From: CAYZEZ01 sp964477295
GTDB taxonomy: Bacteria > Bacteroidota > Bacteroidia > Bacteroidales > SM23-62
Length of the DNA stretch: 36,466 nt
Direction of reading: 5' to 3'
Assembly (NCBI GenBank): GCA_964477295.1
Contig: CAYZEZ010000011.1
Span: 1-36,466, forward strand
The position numbers and the translations under genes are program-made. The notes beneath the pieces are model-generated. The model saw nothing but the letters and a program-made list of their open reading frames with translations, was not told the DNA's origin and did no database searches. Positions 29,201 through 36,379 of the stretch are shown here, piece after piece (position 1 is the first letter of the stretch; every line of letters starts with the position of its first letter).

Positions 29201-29988
29201 GTAGCACCTGACCCTTCCAGCTGGATACTTGCATTACCGGTCGAATCCGGGTGGTAGACCTTCATCTGGAACAGTTGTGATGCTGAGAAATCAACAGGAC
29301 CGACCAGATCGTACGCAATACCAGCCCAATTGGCTGTACCGGTAATAAACTTGGCCGCATATGGATTGTCATTTACCATGTCAGGATCCGGGTTGAGAAT
29401 CACACCGCCAAAACCGGCATTCTCGAAACCTGTCCATTCTTTTCGGTTATCCGCGGTACTATAATAAGAGTTGGGTTCAAGAGCAATGTGGGTGGGAGGT
29501 CCTCTCAGTTCGTCAAAATACCATGTGGCATCCGCTACGCCCTCTTCATGGGCAAAGCAAAGCAATACAGAGCTGAACTCATTGTCGTGACCTTCAGGGA
29601 TCTCCCAGGTTAACTCTGCCCACTCACCGGGTGTAGTATACCACACGTCAAGTTTGTTGCTGCCAAACTGCAATCGGGTTTCTCCCGAATCGGTAGGATG
29701 GTAAACCATCATGGAGAATTTTCGCTCGGTCCGTAAATCCAAAGGAGCAGCAAAAGCAAAAGTAATCCCATCCCACGAATTGTTTCCAGTCAGAGTGGAT
29801 CCGACACTGTCAGAACCGTTGACTGCATCCACGGCAGGGTTCATAACTACCCCGTCAAATGATCCGCCGGCTGACGAAAACACGGGATTTTCCGTTGATT
29901 CAAAATCAAAATACAAGACCGACGGTTGCTGGGCAAACGTCAGGCTCGCTAAAGAAATCAACAAGACATTTAGTAGTAGTTTTTTCAT
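26275..29988 (-). CDS. Large T9SS-exported protein made of a duplicated multi-domain beta-sandwich unit
   Basis: Protein of 1237 residues with a signal peptide (MKKLLLNVLLISLASLTFAQ). It holds six related jelly-roll-like domains, at about 23-165, 166-326, 331-486, 590-733, 734-892 and 896-1051. Each begins near YFDF or a similar strand, contains NP..D.VN and W.G, and ends WYFDELRGP or close to it. After domains 3 and 6 comes an E-set-like domain (LYNDGTHGDVTAGDSLWTAEV, about 490-586; LYNDGTNGDATAGDSIWTAEV, about 1055-1147). The protein is therefore two copies of a 3+1 unit. A T9SS type A sorting domain closes it (FVLYPNPADDQ, about 1160-1237). No catalytic motif is seen; a secreted glycan-binding or scaffolding role is inferred. 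The gene stands alone, behind promoter module B. Confidence 0.85.
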   Translation of the reverse strand: MKKLLLNVLLISLASLTFAQQPSVLYFDFESTENPVFSSAGGSFDGVVMNPAVDAVNGSDSVGSTLTGNNSWDGITFAFAAPLDLRTERKFSMMVYHPTDSGETRLQFGSNKLDVWYTTPGEWAELTWEIPEGHDNEFSSVLLCFAHEEGVADATWYFDELRGPPTHIALEPNSYYSTADNRKEWTGFENAGFGGVILNPDPDMVNDNPYAAKFITGTANWAGIAYDLVGPVDFSASQLFQMKVYHPDSTGNASIQLEGSGATTMKISVPYTTPGEWAYLSFNPDDATSGDTTQTYTKLVVILDDADADSGEVWLFDDIRGPVVDVGDAGPVRTYFDFDSIPPENDFSGFQGSVWGGVSINPLQDGVNGSDSVGLFYTGSANWSGIVYQLPGTIDFSDGYIFTMKVYSSDSVGNARVQLEGSGGKQCKISVPYTTPGAWQELEFDARNTVGSEPYDDFYPRITLIFDDKDSEIGEEWYFDDLMGPKLTPIYYVTATFEVASHIDGVKSYAVKVNNSGSLMPLYNDGTHGDVTAGDSLWTAEVQGVPVGDIVYDVYADSKMVDMGDNVAATIPSSLDPVMINFVAEMLASQESTLWFDFEDETPAFSSSGGSFEGAVENPVKDSVNGSMYVGTTLTGGNGWDGITYKFPAPLDLRNERTFSMMVYHPTDSGETRLQFGSIKLDTWYTTPGKWAKLTWEIPEGNDNVFTSVLLCFAHEEGVAGAMWYFDELKGAPSHVKLEPASYFSTENNRKDWIGFQGATYEGVVENPGEDMVNERLYAGKATTGTDSWSGIYIDLAGPIDFSSTQMFQMLVRSDSIGDVRLQLEGSTPKLIINATYDTPGEWAWLFFDPKDATEGDTSMDYNRVVVIFDDKDTDQGEEWYFDEIRGPVVEIGYVEPTHVYFDYDSITPPWFTFQGAVWGGVMPNPLADAVNGTDSVGVAYTGTDTWSGMAYDLPNTINFSDGFNFTMKVYNADSAGVVRLSLERPGKSERCYMYDTLTTAGEWVELSYDARLYAPENALDDFYTRVVLAFDYTDKDVGEEWYFDELKGPGFTPKYNNDAVFTVVDMPKTATSVEIDINNSGTMVTLYNDGTNGDATAGDSIWTAEVMGLPVGDHVMDVYVSGSKVIYGDDVAFSITASMAADMIEFIYNPTSIDELDDIGFVLYPNPADDQITIRLHAGIMSSVAVYNVVGSEIRRIESVNVSEYNLNISDLSSGIYFIRVTTTDGAGEVVKLIVK
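26539..28221 (-). repeat. Intragenic tandem repeat, copy 2 of the 3+1 domain unit
   Basis: Codes for residues 590-1150 of the large T9SS protein. It is about 1.7 kb and matches the upstream copy (28231-29922) domain for domain, at an offset of ~567 residues. Identity is highest in the first domain of the unit, where PLDLR.ER.FSMMVYHPTDSGETRLQFGS is almost unchanged. Confidence 0.85.
28231..29922 (-). repeat. Intragenic tandem repeat, copy 1 of the 3+1 domain unit
   Basis: Codes for residues 23-586. It is the partner of 26539-28221. Both copies contain three jelly-roll-like domains followed by one E-set-like domain, in the same order. Confidence 0.85.
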
Positions 29989-30020
29989 AATTAAATTAAT
30001 TGGTTAAACTTATTGATAAC

Positions 30021-30110
30021 CAATAATACCTCCTATTATTAAATATTTAAAATCTTGAGCCCCTTTGAATACTCGCCAGTAATCTGAGTGCCTACTTTAA
30101 AAGTACGTCA
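30021..30110 (-). promoter_or_regulatory. Promoter B: conserved upstream module plus -7 element for the duplicated-unit protein
   Basis: On the minus strand, TGACGTACTT starts at 30110, followed by AAAGTAGGCACT, CTGGCGAGTATT and GGGG ending at 30060. By hand alignment about 36 of 52 positions match promoter A with one gap. Exactly 31 nt after the GGGG is TATTATTG (30028-30021), one mismatch from TAnnTTTG. The start codon of the T9SS gene is 71 bp beyond the GGGG. Confidence 0.65.
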
Positions 30111-30184
30111 TAATTTATATAAGATTGTCAATCAGCAACTTAAGATATGTGTATTTCATGCCCGTAAGTCATTATCTCAGAATA

Positions 30185-30939
30185 TAAAATATGGGTCACC
30201 ACGTGATCTGCGACGATATGAAGTATTTCTTGGAGGCGGAAACGATCATCTGAAGGACCGGATCAGTTTCCGAACCATATTTGTCAAGGGCCCCGACATA
30301 TTGCTGAATGGGAATCCGGTTTTTCTCAGGGACATATCAATACCCAAAGAGAATACCCTCCGCGGGGGACGTGCCTATAGTCGTGAGGATGCCGAAATGC
30401 TTCTGGGATGGGCAAAAGAACTTGGATGTAACTATGTAAGGCTGGTACATTATCCACATTACGAGAATATGGTCTGCCTGGACGATGAAATGGGACTCAT
30501 GATCTGGGCAGAAATTCCCGTGAACTGGACGTTATTATTCGAGCGCAAAGAAACATGCCAGAATACAGAGAACCAGCTGAAAGAGCTCATACAGAGAGGC
30601 CATAACAGGGTTTCGGTGGTCATCTGGTCAATGGCCAATGAGAAACCCGTAAATGAATCCAGGCTGACTTTTATACGGGACATGGTGAAAACCACGCGGT
30701 CGATTGATCCCACCCGGCTTGTCTATGCTGCCCTTGTAGTGCATCATGATCCTGACAAACCCTATACGGTAACCATCACCGATCCGCTCTCAGAATACCT
30801 TGATCTGGTAAGTTTTAACCAGTACCAGGGCTGGTATTCCAGTAAAACACCAAAAAAAAGCATTCTATATCTTGCAGGACTATTATCGTTCGATAAGGAA
30901 CAAATGGGAATAATTTCAATTACCCAGGTGAATGAGTAA
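30185..30939 (+). pseudogene. Truncated GH2 glycosidase fragment
   Basis: The frame is open from 30088, but homology begins only near 30185 (YGSPRDLRRYEVFLGGGNDHLKDRISFRTI, the end of the GH2 Ig-like domain). The TIM barrel follows: VKGPDILLNGNPVFLRD, GCNYVRLVHYPH and acid/base Glu in WSMANEKP. It reads to VSFNQYQGWY and then loses similarity, before the strand that carries the nucleophile Glu. The sugar-binding domain and most of the Ig-like domain are absent, so both ends are lost. The apparent ATG at 30088 lies inside promoter module B of the opposite gene and is not a real start. It ends 3 bp before the stop of the convergent gene. Full-length GH2 enzymes have 600-1000 residues, so this is a non-functional relic of a beta-glycosidase. 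Confidence 0.8.
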
Positions 30940-30942
30940 TTG

Positions 30943-33084
30943 TCAATATCCCGGCATAATGGCTATTTTGACCCTGAACTCTTTTGTTCCCCGGGTTTCT
31001 TTTATTTTAATTACAGCGATGATCATTGATCCCTTCGGTGATAATTGCTTTCCTGAAAATACCAGGTTGTATGATCCCGCTGCCACGAATTGAGTTTCTG
31101 AAATTCCCAGTTCCCTGCCTGTCAGATCGAAAAATCTGATATCGACGCTGGCATGAGATTCGGTTTTGTACGCCAGGGTAAATTCATCCCGGGCAGGATT
31201 GGGATAAACATTTATTTCATTTGTACCGGTTAACATTTCATCCACACCTGAAACCTCAGCAAGGCACGCTTCCAGATGTATCTGACTTTCCATTACACGC
31301 TCAAACAATATTCTGTGTCCGGCGTTGTTCAGGTGAACCCCGTCACCTGAATTATATGCAGAAACAATAAAGTAGTCTGAATCAGCTAATCCTGTCCAGA
31401 AATCAATGGAGTATTCCTTAAATATTTCCTCAATAGCAACACTGAGATCTTTTTGTACCAATCTCTTAACAGGATCAGTAAAATCACGGGGTTGTGTTGT
31501 GGCAATCCATACCTTAACTCCACTTTCACTGGCATTGCCTGATACAAATTCAAGATTTGCAAGAGTCTGAGCTGCTGTATAACCTTTATTAGCATCGTTG
31601 GAAGGCATATTCACTATGACAGCATACGGCGAATAAGTAAGCGCCTTGGTTATATTCCGGTTAATATCAATAAACTCTGTAATTCCGGGCTCAAAGACGG
31701 TACCCGTGGGTACTATCTGGAATGTGGTATAACCACCATTGCTCAGATTGATCACCTGATAATCCGGATTGATGGCTTTGAGGGCAGCAGAATAACGCCA
31801 TACCCATGCACTGTCTATGATACTTGGACCGGTACCTGCCGCCGTGGAAGAGCCTAATACGACGATTGTGTTTGAGCAAATGGGCTCTGCAATACTGAAT
31901 TTACTGTTGCTGGTATCCGAGAAAATTCCGGATACAACAACAACCAGGCACTCTGAAGAAAATATTTCAGGTAAGGTCCATCTGATAATACTCTCTTCGG
32001 GGCCAACCGTATCAATGCTGGTCCAGGTAAGACCATTATCAGTTGTGTACTTTGCCAAGATATCTTCCGTTAGCTTATTCGGAGACCACATGATTTTTTG
32101 AGTAGAGCCTGATACCCATTCCTCTCCTCCATTAGGCTGGATAAGTTTGATCGCCGGGTTGGTGGTCCCTGAAATAATAAAATTACCATCACTGACGTCT
32201 TCCGTATCACCGGAACTGACTTTAACAAGACACTGCGTGGAAACAGAACCGGGTACTGTCCATAGTAAGGTGTTTTGAGTAAAAGGAACAGTATCAATGT
32301 TTATCCAGGCAGATCCGTTATCGGTGGAATACGCAACAAGGATATCTTCGGTGAGGTTTACACTCGACCAGGTTATGTTCTGTTCAGAACCTTCAAACCA
32401 ATCCTCCCCTCCGTTGGGAGTTTCAATTGTCAGGGCAGGTGGAATAGGATCTTCATGTTCAAATAGTATCTTTAAGGCTGTGAAATAGAAAAAGTGGTAT
32501 TCATTTGTGTTGTTCTCACCCGGGGACAGAATAAGGCTTAAGGTCCCATCTTCTTTGGGCTTCATACTCATACTTACAGTGCTGCCTGAATTGTTTGCAG
32601 GATCCAGGTAAACAGAGTCAGTCACATTCCCCGCAAACTTATATTTAGTTTCCCGGTTATCAGAGACTCCCATCCGTGAAGCGAAAAGGATAAAAGTATA
32701 ATCCTTGTCCACATTTAGTCCGCTGAATTGAAATCCCCCAGTGGGTTCGGTGATCCCTCCCCAGAGCTCAATATTGCCATAATAGCTGTCCCTAGTTGCT
32801 GTTATCGGCATCCCCAATGTTTTTTCAGGAGTTGTTGTCCCGTTCTGGTTGACTCCGTTAAACTTATCGATAATCTCAACACTCATATTTGTACTTAGGT
32901 TTTTCGAATTTTTTAGCTGAAAAAGTTGAGTGCCAATGTCTACACTGGTAAAATTATTCCAGGGATCTTCCGAAAAATTGGAGCCAACACTGAAATCTAT
33001 CAGGATTGTATCATTCTGACTATATGCCGGAATTAGTCCGGATAGCAGAAACAGGCCAGTGAAGAAAAGATAAAGATTTTTCAT
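30943..33084 (-). CDS. T9SS-exported SGNH-hydrolase protein with binding and Ig-like domains
   Basis: Protein of 713 residues with signal peptide (1-22). Residues ~25-208 are a beta-rich domain of unknown family (ILIDFSVG, FSGLNVDKDYTFILFASR, YFTALKILFE). Two repeats with the NGGE.W..GS...I.WS pattern follow (about 217-305 and 310-398), typical Ig-like modules in secreted Bacteroidota proteins. An SGNH hydrolase domain spans about 404-607: block I VLGSSTAAG (Ser412), VNMPSND in block V and DGVHLNNAGH with the Asp-x-x-His dyad (Asp581, His584). A T9SS type A sorting domain ends it (INVYPNPARDE). It is a probable extracellular carbohydrate esterase. Its upstream region has a perfect -7 element (TAAATTTG, 33243-33236) and a TGACGTAAT box, but not the full module of promoters A, B and D. 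Confidence 0.83.
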   Translation of the reverse strand: MKNLYLFFTGLFLLSGLIPAYSQNDTILIDFSVGSNFSEDPWNNFTSVDIGTQLFQLKNSKNLSTNMSVEIIDKFNGVNQNGTTTPEKTLGMPITATRDSYYGNIELWGGITEPTGGFQFSGLNVDKDYTFILFASRMGVSDNRETKYKFAGNVTDSVYLDPANNSGSTVSMSMKPKEDGTLSLILSPGENNTNEYHFFYFTALKILFEHEDPIPPALTIETPNGGEDWFEGSEQNITWSSVNLTEDILVAYSTDNGSAWINIDTVPFTQNTLLWTVPGSVSTQCLVKVSSGDTEDVSDGNFIISGTTNPAIKLIQPNGGEEWVSGSTQKIMWSPNKLTEDILAKYTTDNGLTWTSIDTVGPEESIIRWTLPEIFSSECLVVVVSGIFSDTSNSKFSIAEPICSNTIVVLGSSTAAGTGPSIIDSAWVWRYSAALKAINPDYQVINLSNGGYTTFQIVPTGTVFEPGITEFIDINRNITKALTYSPYAVIVNMPSNDANKGYTAAQTLANLEFVSGNASESGVKVWIATTQPRDFTDPVKRLVQKDLSVAIEEIFKEYSIDFWTGLADSDYFIVSAYNSGDGVHLNNAGHRILFERVMESQIHLEACLAEVSGVDEMLTGTNEINVYPNPARDEFTLAYKTESHASVDIRFFDLTGRELGISETQFVAAGSYNLVFSGKQLSPKGSMIIAVIKIKETRGTKEFRVKIAIMPGY

Positions 33085-33384
33085 TATGTTGATTTTAAGA
33101 GTTTATGAATCAGCGAATTATATGCTACTATATTTGGAATAATCTCTGAAGTTAATCCGAAAGAATAAATAGCGTAATGCAGTTTCAGGCCAGCGGCATC
33201 ATACTTCATTTAGTTGTAGCTATAATTTTGATAATCAAATTTAGACCCTGACAGATCTAAATAAAAATAAAGTGCTACGTAGAATATACACTGATTTGAT
33301 TCTTCATTACGTCACAGATACATCAATTACCCGTTTTGCAGCAAGTGACCTGTTTATGCAAGATTTTTCATTAATTATCGCAAC
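33085..33384. other. Intergenic region between the SGNH gene and the carB fragment
   Basis: Low-GC stretch without a gene. On the minus strand it holds TAAATTTG (33243-33236), a good -7 element for the SGNH gene, and TGACGTAAT (33313-33305), identical to the start of promoter module A, but no GGGG at the 31-nt distance. TTGCAGCAA at 33336-33344 and an inverted repeat TGCAAG/CTTGCA (33357-33362, 33384-33389) are near the left edge of the carB piece; their meaning is unclear. Confidence 0.5.
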
Positions 33385-33952
33385 TTGCAGTTAATCATTA
33401 TATCAGGCTACCCGGTCGTTATAAGGCCTGCATATACCATGGGAGGCACAGGTGGAGGATTGGTCTATAATGTTGAAGAACTCCGTACGGTAGTCAGCCG
33501 TGGATTATCAGTAAGCATTGTGAACCAGGTTCTCGTAGAGGAATCTGTCCTGGGATGGGAAGAGCTTGAGCTCGAAGTAGTCAGGGATGCCAAGAACCAG
33601 ATGATCACGGTTTGCTTTATCGAGAATGTGGATGCGATGGGGGTCCATACCGGTGATTCCTATTGTACTGCCCCCATGCTGACTATCGACCAGGAACTGC
33701 AGCAACGGCTCCAGAAATACTCATACGATATTGTTGAAGCGATCGAGGTGATCGGCGGGACGAACATCCAGTTTGCACATAATCCCGAAACGGGACGGGT
33801 TGTGGTTATCGAAATAAATCCGCGCACTTCCCGCTCCTCAGTCCTGGCTTCGAAGGCCACAGGATTTCCTATTGCCCTGGTCTCGTCACTTCTTGCCGGT
33901 GGATTAACCATGGATGAGATCCCTTACTGGCGCGACGGTACCCTCGAAAAAT
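33385..33952 (+). pseudogene. carB: Internal fragment of carbamoyl-phosphate synthase large subunit
   Basis: About 185 residues from the N-terminal ATP-grasp half of CarB: YPVVIRPAYTMGGTGGG, VLVEESVLGWEELELEVVRD, ENVDAMGVHTGDSYCTAPMLT, VVVIEINPRTSRSSVLASKATGFP, then YWRDGTLEK. Intact CarB has about 1070 residues, so more than 80% is missing on both sides. Conservation of the fragment is high and there is no internal stop, which argues for a recent origin. The TTG at 33385 is not a believable start. At 33952-33953 the frame breaks exactly where the IS481-type element begins (TGTAGACAC). An intact carB is presumably elsewhere in the genome. Confidence 0.9.
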
Positions 33953-34838
33953 TGTAGACACTTCATACCCTCTTGGACACTTTTTAATAAATTTAAATGT
34001 ATAAAAAGTGTAAAGAATGAAGCAGATTACTGTCGAAAAAATCGAAAATCGAGCAAAGGATATTATAGCAGCAAGAAGTAAGATCTATTTATTGGAATAC
34101 ATCTTGAAAAGCAAGAAGAGTGTTCTGCAAGAATGTTTAGAATTTGGAATCCCCAGATCTACATTTTATGAATGGAAAAAGAAATATGAGATGGAAGGTA
34201 AAGAAGGATTATTAAGGAAAAAACCAATTGCGAATAATCATCCAAAAAAGATTCAGCAACCTATTATAGATAAAGTCCTTGATTTACGAGAGAACTATCA
34301 ATTAGGACCAATAAGGATATCCAGGTATTTGATTCGTTATCATGGAATAAAAATTTCGGAATCAAGCGTATACCGGATTCTACAAAGAAATAATTGTAGC
34401 AGATTGCCAAAATCAGCTTCTCGAAGGACTATTCATACAAAAAGTTATTCAAAAAATGTACCTGGACATCATGTGCAAGTGGATGTTAAATTTGCATTCT
34501 TTCAAAATCCAGATGGCAAAAAGATAAAAAAATACCAATACACTGCTATGGATGATGCAACACGGATTCGAGCATTAAAATTATATAGCAGGCATAATCA
34601 AAAGAGTGCGATGAATTTTATTGATTACGTGATTGAGAAATTTCCGTTTAGAATTCATACAATCAGAACTGACAGAGGTCATGAATTCCAGGCTAAGTTT
34701 CATTGGTGTGTTGAAGACAAAGGAATTCGACATGTTTATATAAAACCCAAATCTCCTCAATTAAATGGGAAAGTGGAGTGTTCTCATCGCACAGATCAGG
34801 AGGAGTTTTATCAGCTATTAACATACACTGATGATGTG
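33953..34838 (+). mobile_element. IS481-type insertion sequence, left end and most of the transposase; right end missing
   Basis: The left end appears to be TGTAGACACTT at 33953, where carB homology stops. Inside it, ACACTTTTTA (33977-33986) and TAAAAAGTGT (34002-34011) form a perfect inverted repeat just before the transposase start. The transposase matches its family up to 34838 and then changes abruptly. No right-hand terminal repeat is seen, so the element has lost its right end by deletion or recombination. It is clearly more AT-rich than its neighbours. Confidence 0.65.
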
Positions 34839-35111
34839 TATTTTATGGATGAATATTCCTTCGTAACCAAACGTATTGTTCCTGAATATACTAATGACAT
34901 TGAAGTACTACTTGATGTTGAATACAATGAATCAAGTGCAATAAATTTACTGTATGTAATAGCTTACGATCAGAAATATGAACAATATGTAACCACATCG
35001 AATATTTTTTTCAAACCCAATGCTTTCCGGCCAAGGTTTACCACCGTTGATGGCGGCTATGGTTGTTTTGGTTCTTTAACCAGTTTGGAGATTGATTTAA
35101 ACCATCTTTGA
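34017..35111 (+). pseudogene. IS481-type DDE transposase, C-terminus replaced by an unrelated tail
   Basis: 364-residue frame. Residues 1-274 are an IS481-type transposase: HTH region at about 30-60 (LEFGIPRSTFYEWKKKY), a second winged region at about 85-125, and the rve core with the DDE triad Asp156 (HVQVDVKF), Asp219 (RTDRGHEF) and Glu254 (NGKVECSH), with the usual spacing of 35 between the last two. The family normally goes on after TYTDDV with a segment containing NFYN..RPHG; here it is absent. Instead, residues 275-364 read YFMDEYSFVTKR and end in GGYGCFGSLTSLEIDL, a strand pattern of another protein. The triad is intact but the C-terminal part is not, so activity is doubtful. Confidence 0.8.
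34839..35111 (+). pseudogene. 3' remnant of an unrelated gene fused to the transposase frame
   Basis: About 90 codons that do not belong to an IS481 transposase. The segment LLYVIAYDQKYEQYV..SNIFFKPNAF..FTTVDGGYGCFGSLTSLEID resembles the C-terminal end of secreted Bacteroidota proteins such as the DUF4249 family (pattern: P, then N, then GGYGxFG near the end). This assignment is tentative. The stop overlaps the convergent MFS gene by 15 bp. The 5' part of this gene was lost with the right end of the IS. Confidence 0.45.
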
Positions 35112-36368
35112 AGTCTTTTTTATTATTCTATTTGCAACCGGGATGGAGAGCAGCTGGATCAGTGCAATTATGAGCAATGCATATTTAAGTGCAAAAGTCC
35201 TTGATACATACCTGGCAAGGACAATAAATAATACCAGTCCGAATGCCCGGCCGACATATAATCCGAATTCGTGATTGAAAATATAGGCAAATTCGTTTCT
35301 GCCTTCTTTTTTAGATAAAGCATCGATCACTTTCAATTGAATCGGGAAATATGCAAGATCGTGCAGCGGTTGAAACAATATTTTGCAAAGCATGAAAATT
35401 ATCACTCCAACTGCTGAGAACATTACAGTATTAACTAAGGCACCCGTGGCAAATATTAACAAGCCCATCGAAAAGATATAGATCCGGTGTCGCGGTTTAG
35501 ATATCCTTCCTAAAACATAAAGGACAAGGGCGGTAATAATACCGCAAACTGATTGAATGCTCCCCAGTTCATCTTCGTTGCCAACAAGGGTCATGATCAA
35601 TATGGCCGGAGCAGTTACAAGATATCCCTGGGCGGTTCCCTTCAGGCTGGCAAGAAATAGCATTCTGCGCCATAACCTGTCAAACTTCCAGAAAATGAAT
35701 TTCTTCTGCCGGGGATTCATAAACTTTTCCTGGTGAATGACGATGGAAGAGATTATTGTCAGGAGAAATACACAGGCGGTTACTATTTTATAAGCTGTAT
35801 TGGCAGTGCCCCCAAACCAGTTGCTGGTCTCAGTTTTTACAATAAAAACACCAATAAAGAAGGGAACGACAATATATGTGAGGGTATAAAAGAAGGTCTC
35901 CACTCCATAATAATAGTTCCGGGTGTTATCATTGGTTGTATTCAGGGCCAGGTAATCCCTGTTGGCCCAGAAGAATCCGAAAGAGGAACCCATCAGGAAA
36001 CCTGCAATCCCTACCCCGGCAAAACTAATCTGCTCCAGCATCATCATCGCAAGCAAGGATACCCCGCTCAGAAGCATTCCAAATGAATACAGACGGGATA
36101 TTCTGATCTTATTAAGTAAAAAACCATTGATCATAAAGGTGAAGGGGATCCCGGTATATACTGTCAGCTGGTAAAAAGCTACCATCGATGGATCCGATGA
36201 ATTCCGCATAATATAAGCACCGGCAAATATATCGATAACAGGCAATACGAACGCATATATCATATTGGTTATCAGTAAGATACGCATATCTCGGGGATAC
36301 GTGTTGAATACCTTTACTTCACCTGCCAGCTTAAAGAAAGGGAAAAACAAAATTTTCAATATTCGCAT
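35097..36368 (-). CDS. MFS transporter, 12 transmembrane segments predicted
   Basis: Integral inner-membrane protein of 423 residues with about 12 hydrophobic segments (for example IYAFVLPVIDIFAGAYI, FGMLLSGVSLLAMMML, GIAGFLMGSSFGFFW, TYIVVPFFIGVFIV). A polar central loop (HQEKFMNPRQKKFIFWKFDRLWRR) separates two six-helix halves, as usual for the major facilitator superfamily. It starts 11 bp after the stop of a probable GH130 gene on the same strand, so the two are likely co-transcribed. In Bacteroidota such pairs import and phosphorolyse mannose-containing disaccharides or oligosaccharides; that role is inferred here. No charged transport signature pins down the substrate. Confidence 0.85.
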   Translation of the reverse strand: MRILKILFFPFFKLAGEVKVFNTYPRDMRILLITNMIYAFVLPVIDIFAGAYIMRNSSDPSMVAFYQLTVYTGIPFTFMINGFLLNKIRISRLYSFGMLLSGVSLLAMMMLEQISFAGVGIAGFLMGSSFGFFWANRDYLALNTTNDNTRNYYYGVETFFYTLTYIVVPFFIGVFIVKTETSNWFGGTANTAYKIVTACVFLLTIISSIVIHQEKFMNPRQKKFIFWKFDRLWRRMLFLASLKGTAQGYLVTAPAILIMTLVGNEDELGSIQSVCGIITALVLYVLGRISKPRHRIYIFSMGLLIFATGALVNTVMFSAVGVIIFMLCKILFQPLHDLAYFPIQLKVIDALSKKEGRNEFAYIFNHEFGLYVGRAFGLVLFIVLARYVSRTFALKYALLIIALIQLLSIPVANRIIKKTSKMV

Positions 36369-36379
36369 CTCAACAATTT

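Noticed and set aside
26275..29988. Repetitive DNA here as a CRISPR-like or satellite array
   Set aside because: The periodicity is explained by protein domain repeats in an uninterrupted coding frame; there are no short identical repeats with unique spacers.
30005..30012. TAAGTTTA (minus strand) as the -7 element of promoter B
   Set aside because: It resembles the -7 element of A but is 47 nt from the GGGG; TATTATTG at exactly 31 nt fits the shared spacing better.
33236..33313. Possible fourth copy of the promoter module upstream of the SGNH gene
   Set aside because: It has TGACGTAAT and a perfect TAAATTTG, but no AAGTAGG to GGGG block with 31-nt spacing; the shared piece is too short to include it with the other three.
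33357..33389. Inverted repeat TGCAAG/CTTGCA as the end of a mobile element at the left side of the carB piece
   Set aside because: Only six bases with a 21-nt gap; expected by chance in AT-rich sequence and not linked to any transposase gene.
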